In this document: in pieces, positions 35,654-44,754 of the stretch
Numbering within the stretch: position 1 is the stretch's first letter
How the letters are laid out: every line of letters starts with the position of its first letter
Assembly: GCF_003585765.1 (NCBI RefSeq)
Contig: NZ_CP021235.1
Span: 186,001-250,000 of the forward strand
Direction: 5' to 3'
Origin: Pontibacter actiniarum
GTDB lineage: Bacteria; Bacteroidota; Bacteroidia; Cytophagales; Hymenobacteraceae
DNA length: 64,000 nt
Translations under genes and position numbers: made by a program
Notes under the pieces: generated by a model
Database searches by the model: none
The model's input: only the letters and a program-made list of their open reading frames with translations
Told to the model about the DNA's origin: nothing

Positions 35654-36613
35654 ATGAACGTGTTGTATCTGAGCAGGTCTAACTCTGGTAAACCTCACCC
35701 TTTTATCGAGGAGCAAACAACTGCCTTGGTTAACTCCTATGATGTTAACGCCCAGCATTTCTTTATTAAAAAGGGTGGCATATCAGGATATGTAAAGGCT
35801 ATAAGGCAGCTTTATGCTTTGTTGAGGCGTGAAAACAGCATCGATATCATTCATGTGCATTATGGGCTTTGGGGGCTTGTTGCAGTAATCAGCAAGATTG
35901 CCGCTCATAATAAGGCTAAAGTCGTTATAACATTCCACGGTAGTGATATCAACAAAAGAACAGAGCGGCCGCTATCGCAGTTAGCTGCAAGATTTTCAGC
36001 ACATAACATTCTGGTGTCCGAGAAGATGCTTAAGTACATACATGAGCGTTTTTCCCTGATTCCCTGTGGAATAGATACCGATGTTGAACTAAATCACAGG
36101 GAGGTAACAAGGAAGGAGTACGGGTGGGGAGATAACAATTTTGTAGTACTGTTTTCCTCCAGCTTTGAGCGTAGCGTGAAGGACCCGGGCTTTGCTTTTA
36201 AAGTTATAGCGGCTTTAGAGGCATCTTCCTCCAAGTCAATAGAGTTTGTTGAGCTCAAAGGGTACAACAGAAATCAGCTCACGAGGCTTATGCAGGCTGC
36301 CGATGCGCTTATCATGTGCAGCGAGAGAGAGGGAAGCCCCCAGATAGTTAAAGAGGCAGTTCTAAACGCTTTACCGGTCGTCTCGAATGATGTAGGGGAT
36401 GTAAAATCCATCTGCAGGAATGTCGATAACTGTTACATCGTTGATAAAGAAGTCAGTGAGTATGTAAAATGCCTGACCTCAATATCGCTTCATCCAGTTA
36501 GGGTTAGGAACAGAGCTCCGGTGCTGGAACGGTTTGACAATAAGGTTATTGCCAAAAGGGTCTTTAGTATCTACAACCATGTGCTGGGCAGAATGCCCTT
36601 GGTAACCACATAG
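35654..36613 (+). CDS. Glycosyltransferase, GT4-like, short form
   Basis: A 319-residue GT-B protein, on the short side for the family. 'IDIIHVHYGLWGLVAVI' and 'KVVITFHGSDINKR' lie in the acceptor domain; the donor domain has 'SEREGSPQIVKEAVLNALPVVSNDVGD' (about 222-248) with the E-x7-E pair. Like its neighbour it is AT-rich. It follows that gene by 41 bases, so the two were probably gained together. Confidence 0.85.
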   Translation: MNVLYLSRSNSGKPHPFIEEQTTALVNSYDVNAQHFFIKKGGISGYVKAIRQLYALLRRENSIDIIHVHYGLWGLVAVISKIAAHNKAKVVITFHGSDINKRTERPLSQLAARFSAHNILVSEKMLKYIHERFSLIPCGIDTDVELNHREVTRKEYGWGDNNFVVLFSSSFERSVKDPGFAFKVIAALEASSSKSIEFVELKGYNRNQLTRLMQAADALIMCSEREGSPQIVKEAVLNALPVVSNDVGDVKSICRNVDNCYIVDKEVSEYVKCLTSISLHPVRVRNRAPVLERFDNKVIAKRVFSIYNHVLGRMPLVTT

Positions 36614-36687
36614 TAGATGATATGATATTGCAGCACCCCTTTTTAGGGGTAGTAGCCAGAGCTTAAAAGTATAACACCACCCAAAGC

Positions 36688-37734
36688 ATGCTTGATTGTA
36701 TGAAGATCCTCATTGATATCAATCACCCTGCCCATGTTCATTATTTTAGGTCTTTTTACCTGCTAATGACAGCTAGAGGACATGAGGTTGCCTTTGTGTC
36801 CAGGGATAAAGAAATGTCGCACCGCCTGCTGCACTTGTATAACATAGCCTATATAAACAGGGGAAAGGGGCGTGACGGTAAGATTGGGAAATTCGTTTAC
36901 CTGCTGTACGCCGACTTAAAGCTCATGCAGGCATCGCTAAAGTTCCGGCCAGATGTCTTTTTGAATTTTCTTCATCCGTACCCGTCGCAGGTTGCTAAAA
37001 TTCTGGGGCTGCCCTCTCTTGTGTTTAGCGACACCGAGCACGCAAGCCTTCATCACAAGCTTACCGTTCCGTTTGCGACCAAGGTCTTTACACCTTCCTG
37101 CTACCGGCTGGACTTAGGGGAGAAACACGTACGCTTTAACAGTTACATGGAGCTTGCCTACCTGCACCCCAACTATTTCAAGCCCAACCCGGAGATTCTA
37201 AAGCTGCTCGATGTGAAGGAAGGCGAAAAGTACGTCATCGTCAGGTTTGTCTCCTGGGCTGCGGTACATGATTTTGGGCATTCAGGCATGACGCTGGAGA
37301 ACAAGCGGAAGGCCGTTCGCCTGCTGGCCAGGCATGCAAAGGTGTTTATCTCTTCCGAAGGTGTGCTGCCAGAAGACCTTGAGCAGTACAGGATCAGGAT
37401 TCCGTTTAACCAGATTCACGATGCTTTGTACTTCAGTGCCCTGTTGTTTGGGGAGAGTGGTACGATGGCGTCAGAAGCGGCTGTGCTGGGCACCCCTTCC
37501 ATCTTTATCAACAGCAACAGCTTAGGTTATTTAGACGAGCAGGAGTACAAGTATGGGCTGGTGAACAATTTCAGGTCAGGCCTGGAGGACCAGGAGAAGG
37601 CGATAGCGCGCGCGCTTGAGATCATACAGGATGATAACAGCACTAACAAGTATAGGGCCTTACGAGAAAAGCTACTCCAGGACTGCACGGACACGACCCA
37701 GTTTATGATGGATGAAGTACTCAAGTACAGCTAG
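36688..37734 (+). CDS. DUF354 family protein
   Basis: A 348-residue protein of the DUF354 family, which has a GT-B-like fold related to UDP-GlcNAc 2-epimerases and glycosyltransferases. The start MKILIDINHPAHVHYFRSFYLLM and 'DVFLNFLHPYPSQVAKILGLPSLVFSDTEHA' are characteristic. 'LFGESGTMASEAAVLGTPSIFIN' near 255-277 resembles the nucleotide-binding part of the epimerase group. ATG 36688 and 36700 are both possible starts; the second matches the family better. It is the last gene of the cluster. Confidence 0.85.
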   Translation: MLDCMKILIDINHPAHVHYFRSFYLLMTARGHEVAFVSRDKEMSHRLLHLYNIAYINRGKGRDGKIGKFVYLLYADLKLMQASLKFRPDVFLNFLHPYPSQVAKILGLPSLVFSDTEHASLHHKLTVPFATKVFTPSCYRLDLGEKHVRFNSYMELAYLHPNYFKPNPEILKLLDVKEGEKYVIVRFVSWAAVHDFGHSGMTLENKRKAVRLLARHAKVFISSEGVLPEDLEQYRIRIPFNQIHDALYFSALLFGESGTMASEAAVLGTPSIFINSNSLGYLDEQEYKYGLVNNFRSGLEDQEKAIARALEIIQDDNSTNKYRALREKLLQDCTDTTQFMMDEVLKYS

Positions 37735-37914
37735 AAAACTCAAACCGCTTTTAGAACCTCATAGCTGTAGCTTTGTTGGCTTGCGCTGCAGGGTTGCAGC
37801 TAAGCGGACTACACCTTCTATGTTTTGAGATGGCTATTAAGTGCAAAAGCTCGGAACAAGGCATCTGAAACCCTGACCCTGATGCCGTCGCATTCTTCTT
37901 TTTAAAGCAACTCC

Positions 37915-38742
37915 TTAGTAAGGACTTTCCTGCTGTGCAGCCTGCTGAGCGGGCGGCGTGGGCCCGGTGTATATTTCAGCCAGCGATGCGCTGGCGTTTC
38001 CGACCCTGACGTTGTCGAGGAAGAGCACGCGCTTGTTGGTGGTTGTGGTCTCCGAGGCCCAGCCGGACTTGTAGATGCCCACCTTCCACTTGGGCAAATC
38101 GCCGGGGTACATGTTGGCGCCCTTGCGGTCGACGACCATCTTGCCGTTCACCCAGGCCTGGGTCAGGCCCTCCGAGCCGCTGGCGTGGACCATGTGCACC
38201 ACGATGCGCAGCCAGGTGTCCTTGGCCACCGGGCCGATGTCGATCTTCTCGCGGGCGTCGGCGTCGCCGCCCACGCGGAACTGCAGGCGGCCGGCCTTGC
38301 TGCGGATGGAGGCCGAGGGCGTGCCCAGCCCGCTCTGGTACCACTGGTTGATCACCTCGTCGTCGTCCTCGTCCACGAAGTCGGCGGCCGGGAAGTAGAC
38401 GTCGTAGGCGTACCACATCTCCTTCTCCACCTCGTCCTTAACCACGGTCACCTCCGCGCGGCGGCTGCCCTTCACGTCCGGGTCGTTCTGGCGCAGCTCG
38501 AAGCGGGCTGCTTTGCCGCCGCCGCCCGGGCGGCTGGCAGAGGTGAGTGAGTGGGGTGCTCCCAGCTCAAGGCGGTGCGCCTCCGAAAAGGGCCTCCTGC
38601 TCTCCATGTCGTCAGCGAATATCAGGTTACCTAAAGCCGGTTTACGCTTGTGTTGGTCCTGGTAAACAGAGGTTATGATAAAAGCGCTCAGCAGTATAGG
38701 TAGCAAAGCGTAGAGCAGTTTATAATCCTGGGGTAAAGGCAT
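37915..38742 (-). CDS. Polysaccharide lyase, copy A, membrane-anchored
   Basis: A 275-residue protein. Residues 8-25 form one membrane helix/anchor without a clean signal cleavage site. The catalytic domain (from about 38) matches the Polysacc_lyase family (PF14099-like): 'GSRRAEVTVVKDEVEKEMWYAYDVYFPAADF', 'DEVINQWYQSG' and 'GRLQFRVGG'. Such enzymes cut uronic-acid polymers by beta-elimination. Nearly the whole domain is repeated inverted in copy B (42935-44023). The C-terminal tail is short and Gln/Pro-rich. The core is far GC-richer than the flanks. Function as a lyase is inferred from family. Confidence 0.8.
   Translation of the reverse strand: MPLPQDYKLLYALLPILLSAFIITSVYQDQHKRKPALGNLIFADDMESRRPFSEAHRLELGAPHSLTSASRPGGGGKAARFELRQNDPDVKGSRRAEVTVVKDEVEKEMWYAYDVYFPAADFVDEDDDEVINQWYQSGLGTPSASIRSKAGRLQFRVGGDADAREKIDIGPVAKDTWLRIVVHMVHASGSEGLTQAWVNGKMVVDRKGANMYPGDLPKWKVGIYKSGWASETTTTNKRVLFLDNVRVGNASASLAEIYTGPTPPAQQAAQQESPY
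37973..38631 (-). repeat. 659-bp inverted repeat, copy A
   Basis: Aligns without gaps to 43070-43728 on the other strand with 18 mismatches by hand count. 17 of these lie in 38401-38631; the remaining 428 bp hold only one. Confidence 0.95.
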
Positions 38743-39162
38743 AAGCTATCGAATTTGTTTACATCGAACTAAGTATGACTACTGCCTCCTCACGTTCCTG
38801 CGTGTGAGTGGTAACCTGTTGTTCTGTTCTGCCAGGCAATTTTAGAGCGTCTCTACTGAAAGTAAAATGCTGTGCCCTGGCATTGCCGGTAAAGCTTATA
38901 CCTGGCGTTTTGGAGTGGCGAGGTGCTCGTATGTTCATACGGTGTATCGGGTTAGTTTACTGGTGTTTCTGTGCCAGATTTTTGTCATGCGGAAGTTGCT
39001 GGGGTTGTCGCTTTAGCCACCAAGCCCTCTTGCTAAACTAACAGCAGTTCAGCAAGAGGGCTGGCAGATAATATGCCTTATTGTCTATTCTACTCTTGTA
39101 CGGAGTCCTTGGCAGGAGGAGCACCCGGTTTCGTCTGTGTGTCTGCCTTATCCGGCAAGTTG
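38743..39162. other. 420-base spacer with one long hairpin
   Basis: No gene is supported. AGCCCTCTTGCT (39023-39034) and AGCAAGAGGGCT (39051-39062) form a perfect 12-bp stem with a 16-base loop. There is no T-run on either side, so it may be the end point of the LamG-protein transcript or a structured RNA element. Confidence 0.5.
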
Positions 39163-41577
39163 TTACTCGTCAAACATTATTTTCGTTACTGAGGTACCCT
39201 TTGCTGTTATCAGGCGGAGAAAGTATAAGCCTTTGGACATGTTTGTTCCGTCGATTTCGGCGGTGTATACTTCGCCTGCCTTAGCAGTCCCCTCGCTTAA
39301 GACCGATATTTGCTTTCCTCTGCCATCAAACAGGGTTAAAGTGTATGGCGTGTCCTTTCTGACTGAAAAGTTGATGTCAGCTTTAGAGTTAAAAGGATTT
39401 GGGTAAACAACCACGCGCGAGTTGGCTTTCCAAGGGCCATCCTTCACCTCTTCCTCTTTCTCCGGCTCAGTAGCAGTGCCGCCGTTGCTCAGGGTGGCTA
39501 CTTCTGCAGCACTCAGGGCGCCTTTATAGAGCCTTACGTCATCCATGGCTCCCGTCCAGCGGTTGGCATCGCGCAAGGCACCAATAACTAAGCTGGAAGT
39601 ATTAGAGCCAATGGCTGGTGCGGCCGGGTAAGTGGCTGCGTTGTCTTCCACCCCGTTGATGTAGATCCTTGCCGTCTTGCCGTCGTAAGTGGCGGCGATG
39701 TGCATCCAGGTCTGCCCGTCGGCGGGGTAACTTGTTTTGGAGTACAGGCGGTAGGTAGTGCCAGCTGTGGTAGAGTTAAACATGAACTCCACTTTACCGT
39801 TGCCCGATACGCCTAACTGATAACCATCGGGGTCTACCTTGCTCAGCACCATTCTTCCTTTTACTACAGCGGGTTTAATCCAGGCTGCTATCGTTATGGC
39901 AGCAGTTATATCCAGGGAGGGGCTGTGCGGCGCCACAGCGAACCGGTACCATCTGCCGGGCAGCTCAAGCGCGAGGCCGTAAACCCCCGGTACCCATTCC
40001 ACCATCGACGTGTTCTGTAACACTGCGTCATTGGCGTAGCCGGAGGCATCAAACAAGGTGGTGCCCCCACCTTCATCCATCTTCCAGTGGCCTACCAGCG
40101 TTACACCGGTTGGTGGTGGAGGGCTCTGCTGCTCCAGGGTAGTGAAGGCCCAGGTGTCGGACCAGGCACTATTCCCCGCTGTGTTGCTGGCCCGTACGCG
40201 CCAATAGTAGGTCGTAAGGTTAGACAGGCCGCTGACCTGCCTGGATGTGGCTGTGAGATTACTTTCATTAACTACATTGTTGGCAAAATCGGCGGAGGTC
40301 GCTACCTGTAGTTGGTACGTGGTGGCACCCTGTGCGGCGTTCCAGGTCAGCGTTGGTGCCAGGGCCACGCTCGTAGCCGCGTTTTGCGGAGAGGCAAGGG
40401 TCGGTGTTGCTGGTAGTGCCGGGGGAGGAGGGGTTACGTTGTTGTCGCTTACCATCACGCCATCTACAATGCCTGCGGTGGCGTCAGTGGCTAAAACTAC
40501 CCCTGTCGTGTTCATGTTTTGCTTGCTGCTTGTCGGGTCTCTGTAGGCTGCCCCCTGCATTAGAACCAGCTTTGGCCCAAAGGAGATCGCGCTCATCGGA
40601 GACTCATTGTAAAGTATATCTCCGCCGTATGTCTTGGATGGATAAATCACTCTTAGTTTGTTTGCCTTTTCATTGATCACCACAATGGGAGTGGTGCCCG
40701 TGCTGGACACAGAGTGCAAATCGTCCCAGCTGCCGGTGGGGCGGCGCACCAGCAGTGCTATAAGCGGATGGTTTTCGTCGTTGTAGCTTGTTTTGATGGC
40801 GCAGTAAAGGGTGCCGTCGCTGGATACCTTCATGTTCATGTGGTCATCAGCCATACCTCCCTTAAAGTTTTCAGCTGATTGGGAGGCAGGCACTTCATCG
40901 GCAGACCAGCTTGACGGAGCCGCGCCGGTTGCATGTGTTTTAAAGCCCCAGCGCATGGTGTTCTGGTTCGACCACAGTACGCCCACTTTACCCGGCATGG
41001 CAATAACAGCGGCCTCGTCATCGCTTCTTACACCTGATGCTATCGTGATAGGGGAGCTCCAGGTGCCGTATGGGGTGTCGCTCCACTGCACCTGCACGTC
41101 TGTGCCTCTCACGTAAGCTATCCACATCCTGCCGTTCTCATCTGTGTCAATTGTAGCCGTCTGCACCTCTTCGTTAAATGAGAAAGTCACAGCAGAACTT
41201 CTCTGTGTCCAAGGCTTATAGGTCTTGGTGGCTGCATCGTATTCCACCGACACAAGCTGGCTCGTTTTGTTCTGGAACACTAATATGTGTACAGTGTTAC
41301 CGACAACTTTACAGTCTGCCCTGCCTCGCTTTGTAGTAAGCCTTATAACATGGGTCCAGGAGTTGCCGTCCAGTCGCCACAGGTGGGTGCCCTCTGCGTC
41401 AGCAAACGCTGCCCAATGCAGGCCATCATGCATAAACAACTTTGACTGGGACTTGTCCTGGGTGCCAGCCCCTACATCGATGGTATGTTCGTTCAGCGGA
41501 GTAACTGCGCCAAACTGAGCTGCAACACTAAAAGAGAGTAGGAAAGTGAAGCATAATAGTAGGTTGAGCTTTTTCAT
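39163..41577 (-). CDS. Type IX-secreted protein with propeller-like, FN3 and LamG domains
   Basis: An 804-residue surface or secreted protein. Signal peptide 1-20 (ends SVAAQ). Residues about 25-370 have repeating 'W-x-A-F-x-D/W-S-D/V-x-W-S' blades like a BNR/sialidase-type propeller. An FN3 module spans about 390-480 (YYWRVRASNTAGNSAWSDTWAFTT). A LamG/concanavalin-like jelly roll spans about 495-700 (GHWKMDEGGGTTLFDASGYAND). A type A T9SS sorting tail ends it, starting VVVYPNPFNSKADINF (about 722) and closing with KIMFDE. The LamG and propeller suit polysaccharide binding. It lies between the two lyases. Confidence 0.88.
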   Translation of the reverse strand: MKKLNLLLCFTFLLSFSVAAQFGAVTPLNEHTIDVGAGTQDKSQSKLFMHDGLHWAAFADAEGTHLWRLDGNSWTHVIRLTTKRGRADCKVVGNTVHILVFQNKTSQLVSVEYDAATKTYKPWTQRSSAVTFSFNEEVQTATIDTDENGRMWIAYVRGTDVQVQWSDTPYGTWSSPITIASGVRSDDEAAVIAMPGKVGVLWSNQNTMRWGFKTHATGAAPSSWSADEVPASQSAENFKGGMADDHMNMKVSSDGTLYCAIKTSYNDENHPLIALLVRRPTGSWDDLHSVSSTGTTPIVVINEKANKLRVIYPSKTYGGDILYNESPMSAISFGPKLVLMQGAAYRDPTSSKQNMNTTGVVLATDATAGIVDGVMVSDNNVTPPPPALPATPTLASPQNAATSVALAPTLTWNAAQGATTYQLQVATSADFANNVVNESNLTATSRQVSGLSNLTTYYWRVRASNTAGNSAWSDTWAFTTLEQQSPPPPTGVTLVGHWKMDEGGGTTLFDASGYANDAVLQNTSMVEWVPGVYGLALELPGRWYRFAVAPHSPSLDITAAITIAAWIKPAVVKGRMVLSKVDPDGYQLGVSGNGKVEFMFNSTTAGTTYRLYSKTSYPADGQTWMHIAATYDGKTARIYINGVEDNAATYPAAPAIGSNTSSLVIGALRDANRWTGAMDDVRLYKGALSAAEVATLSNGGTATEPEKEEEVKDGPWKANSRVVVYPNPFNSKADINFSVRKDTPYTLTLFDGRGKQISVLSEGTAKAGEVYTAEIDGTNMSKGLYFLRLITAKGTSVTKIMFDE

Positions 41578-42934
41578 AAGGTGTAATTAAAAATTATGCA
41601 TATGGTATTTTTCTTGGCTTTTATGGTTTCAGTGAAACATGCTGTCTGCTGGTGGTAAGTTGGCTTTAAGCGTGTTTCTCCTGTGTAGATGTTATATTGA
41701 ATAAAGGGGTAAAAGTTTTATATTTTGTTAATATATTGTTAATGTATTAAATTATGTAGCTAATAACTGGTTTTGTAAAGTATAAAAATAATAGATATTT
41801 GTACTTTGTTATTGAGGTGTGCTCTGCCATCTGTTAAGCTTTTCAGCCGCCAAAACTTTGGATTAAGTAAGTTGTGAGCCTCATTAGGTGTGTGTGTGGT
41901 GTTGGTATTTTATGTAGATGCTGGCTGTGGCGCCAGAAAATATGGCTGTGGCTGTTTGGTTTGCCTGTAGTAGGAGAGGCAAGGTGTCTTTACACCACAT
42001 GCAGGCTTGTGGATAGTGATAGTAACCAGGTAGATAAAAGGTGCTAAACAAAAGTCTTGGCTAGCCGCAGGGCAGTGGGAAAGGATGCCCTAACCCAGGC
42101 GTCTCTTTGTAAGTGAGCCTTTTAACGTCAACTCCCTTTAGTAAATAGCTGCGTAACTAAGCCCCCTCCCTGGGTGGCGCTTTAACGGTGGACCTTTCCT
42201 CTCCTCTACGTAAGTCCGTAACACAGCGCACCAGGTAGTATGTTTGGGCTTTGTTTTTTTTATAATTACCACAATTACAGTGCGTTATATATTTTAAGAT
42301 ATATAATGTAATATAGGCTTAAGCAGATCGTTTGAAAGATAAGTAAGTACAACTCTGCTTTTTCATTATTGCCTCCCTTTATACTTTAATAGTTCAATCT
42401 GTTGTTAGGTGCAGTTTTAGCAAGAGCGCTTCTGTGGTGGCGCGCCTGTGATTGTACATTCCTTTATCTGTTATCCCGTCATTTAAAGTCTTTTTCTTTG
42501 AGTATTGTATTGGTATAGTTATAAAGTAAAGTGTGGAATTAATTCTACACATAGGGAAAAAGTGTAATCTACACAATGTAGAAATTATAATTATGCAATA
42601 GAGTTGCTGTAATTAATAAAGTATTTTAAGCCTTTTTTGGTAAACGCTTTTTTTTTGTGGACACGGTGCCTTTACATTTGTGCTACCATCAGTTGTGAAA
42701 TGTACAATAAAGCTATGCGCATAAGCTTTGAGATGTAGTTGGATTGAGTTGTTGAATTATTAAGTATGTGTTCATATGGGTAGACCTCTAAAGTGTGACC
42801 TTTATAAGGTAGAAAAACTGATTTCTTTATTGTTTAATTAATAAAAATAAAAGCTTGTTCTGTATTAGCTATGTTTAATCGATTGTAGTTAAAGTGCAGG
42901 ACATTTAAAATCTTTCAATTTTAGCCAAATCAAA
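41578..42934. other. 1.36-kb AT-rich non-coding tract
   Basis: No gene is supported on either strand. It holds AAGTATAA at 41778, TTATACTT at 42379, two nested inverted repeats at 42531-42582 and many poly-T runs. It lies between divergent genes: the LamG protein (-) and lyase copy B (+). It is therefore likely to hold their promoters, but its length is unusual for this window. Confidence 0.6.
42531..42582. promoter_or_regulatory. Pair of palindromic elements upstream of lyase copy B
   Basis: GTGTGGAATTAATTCTACAC (42531-42550) is palindromic except for one G/T pair. TCTACA-CAA-TGTAGA (42568-42582) is a perfect 6-bp inverted repeat. Both contain TCTACACA, which suggests a repeated protein site. 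They lie about 350-400 bases upstream of the lyase gene. Confidence 0.35.
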
Positions 42935-44023
42935 ATGAATTATAAACTTCGTTATTTCCTGATGCCTGTATTAGTAGGCACCATAGCAGTTTCTTGTGAT
43001 AAAAAAGATTTAGATGAAGTAAGCCCTTCTGCTTCCTTTAGTACAGAGGGTACTAATTTAGCGGTGTCGGGTAACCTTATATTCGCCGACGACATGGAGA
43101 GCGGAAATCCCTTCTCTGGCGCGCACGGCCTTGAGCTGGGAGCACCGCACTCGCTCACCTCTGCCAGCCGCCCGGGCGGCGGCGGCAAGGCCGCCCGCTT
43201 CGAGCTGCGCCAGAACGACCCGGACGTGAAGGGCAGCCGCCGCGTGGAGGTGACCGTGGTTAAGGATGAGGTGGAGAAGGAGATGTGGTACGCCTACGAC
43301 GTCTACTTCCCGGCCGCCGACTTCGTGGACGAGGACGACGACGAGGTGATCAACCAGTGGTACCAGAGCGGGCTGGGCACGCCCTCGGCCTCCATCCGCA
43401 GCAAGGCCGGCCGCCTGCAGTTCCGCGTGGGCGGCGACGCCGACGCCCGCGAGAAGATCGACATCGGCCCGGTGGCCAAGGACACCTGGCTGCGCATCGT
43501 GGTGCACATGGTCCACGCCAGCGGCTCGGAGGGCCTGACCCAGGCCTGGGTGAACGGCAAGATGGTCGTCGACCGCAAGGGCGCCAACATGTACCCCGGC
43601 GATTTGCCCAAGTGGAAGGTGGGCATCTACAAGTCCGGCTGGGCCTCGGAGACCACAACCACCAACAAGCGCGTGCTCTTCCTCGACAATGTCAGGGTCG
43701 GAAACGCCAGCGCATCGCTGGCTGAAATGACGGCTACAACTACAGCGCCAACTCCTGCTCCGGCTCCGGCCCCGGCACCAGCACCAGCGCCTGAAGAGCC
43801 GGCACCGGCCCCTGCTCCTGCTCCTGCTCCAGCGCCAGCGCCAGAGGAGCCTGCCCCGGCACCGGCCCCAGCGCCAGCGCCTGAGGAAACAGCTCCGGCA
43901 CCAGCACCGGCTCCAGCCCCTGCGCCTGCTCCGGAAGAGCCATCGAAGACGTATCCAAGTGCCTGGTCTAAGTTTAACTCAGACTGGTGGGACAAGTTCT
44001 TCTCCAGAGCTAGAGGAAGATAG
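42935..44023 (+). CDS. Polysaccharide lyase, copy B, lipoprotein with Pro/Ala-rich tail
   Basis: A 362-residue protein. The N-terminus MNYKLRYFLMPVLVGTIAVSC ends in a plausible lipobox (AVSC), so it would be anchored in a membrane by lipid. The lyase domain (about 46-265) is almost identical to copy A. It then differs: residues about 270-335 are Ala-Pro repeats with Glu pairs (APAPEEPAPAP), a stiff spacer, and the end is an aromatic/basic segment, WSKFNSDWWDKFFSRARGR. That end may bind polymer or membrane. Enzyme role is inferred from family and its place beside the exopolysaccharide cluster. Confidence 0.82.
   Translation: MNYKLRYFLMPVLVGTIAVSCDKKDLDEVSPSASFSTEGTNLAVSGNLIFADDMESGNPFSGAHGLELGAPHSLTSASRPGGGGKAARFELRQNDPDVKGSRRVEVTVVKDEVEKEMWYAYDVYFPAADFVDEDDDEVINQWYQSGLGTPSASIRSKAGRLQFRVGGDADAREKIDIGPVAKDTWLRIVVHMVHASGSEGLTQAWVNGKMVVDRKGANMYPGDLPKWKVGIYKSGWASETTTTNKRVLFLDNVRVGNASASLAEMTATTTAPTPAPAPAPAPAPAPEEPAPAPAPAPAPAPAPEEPAPAPAPAPAPEETAPAPAPAPAPAPAPEEPSKTYPSAWSKFNSDWWDKFFSRARGR
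43070..43728 (+). repeat. 659-bp inverted repeat, copy B
   Basis: Partner of 37973-38631. The segment between the repeats is 4438 bases and holds the LamG gene. The GC-rich codon use of the repeat is unlike the AT-rich DNA around it. Confidence 0.95.
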
Positions 44024-44062
44024 ATCGTATAAGAGGCTTTATAAGGCTTTAAGAACAACTAT

Positions 44063-44106
44063 AAAGCAAAAAAGGGCGGCTAACTTAGCTGCCCTTTTTT
44101 GCTTTT
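44063..44106. terminator. Intrinsic terminator after lyase copy B
   Basis: AAAGCAAAAAAGGGC pairs with GCCCTTTTTTGCTTT, giving 15 bp plus an inner stem. It has T-runs on both strands. Confidence 0.85.
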
Positions 44107-44276
44107 AAATGGTTTTGCTTGCCGTCGCTTCCCTCCAGTGGTTGCAGGGTGTGGTAAAAGAAAACGATCCTGTGCCACAAGGCGGTAGCGATGTGCTTTC
44201 GGGAGGATGCAACCATAGGCAGTAGTTTCAGGCTCTACTCTATATATAAGAGACCAACCCTACGCTATCAGAAACT

Positions 44277-44729
44277 ATGATAAATTACGCGCTCATTCTA
44301 GTGTCTATGCTGTTGCTTGCCCATTGCCAGCAAGAAGTGCTGTCAGAGGTGCGGCCGAAAGAGGCTGTGTTCGGAAAGGCCTTTGTACTTGAGCAGGGCG
44401 AACAGCTGGAGGTAAAAGGAGACGCTGCGCCCCTTGTGCTCCAGGTCGAGAAGCTGAACGACTCACGTTGCCCCAAAGAGGTGGTTTGTGTGTGGCTAGG
44501 CAATGCCGCTGTTACACTGACCGTGTCCGGTAGAGGCGAAGCAAGCCAGCAGCTGGCTTTTTGCCTCGGCGACTGCCGCCCGGAGCCAGTGCGTACGAAG
44601 CATACTGTGCGTGCCACCATAAGCAACCAAACCTATGACCTGACCCTGCTGGAAGTGATGCCGCACCCAGGCACAGAGGAAGAAGAAGGGTCAGGCTCTG
44701 TAAAGCTGCTGATCGAACCCGTAAACTAG
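44277..44729 (+). CDS. Small secreted protein with DSRCP motif
   Basis: A 150-residue protein. The N-terminus MINYALILVSMLLLAHC could be a lipoprotein signal (LLLAHC). The centre has 'LNDSRCPKEVVCVWLGNAAVTL', a pattern (D-S-R-C-P-x4-C-x-W-x-G-x-A) seen in a family of small Bacteroidota exported proteins of unknown role. A second Cys pair (FCLGDC) follows, so disulphides are likely. It lies 25 bases before the next gene and is probably co-transcribed with it. Confidence 0.7.
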   Translation: MINYALILVSMLLLAHCQQEVLSEVRPKEAVFGKAFVLEQGEQLEVKGDAAPLVLQVEKLNDSRCPKEVVCVWLGNAAVTLTVSGRGEASQQLAFCLGDCRPEPVRTKHTVRATISNQTYDLTLLEVMPHPGTEEEEGSGSVKLLIEPVN

Positions 44730-44754
44730 TTTCTTCCATCTAAACCCGTCGAAA

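Noticed and set aside
42394..42576. 60-codon frame on the - strand in the long spacer
   Set aside because: AT-rich DNA, no family, no ribosome site, and it overlaps the palindrome pair.
43627..44058. Antisense Gly-Ala repeat frame opposite the lyase B tail
   Set aside because: It is the mirror of the Ala-Pro repeat coding DNA; the + strand frame continues the lyase.
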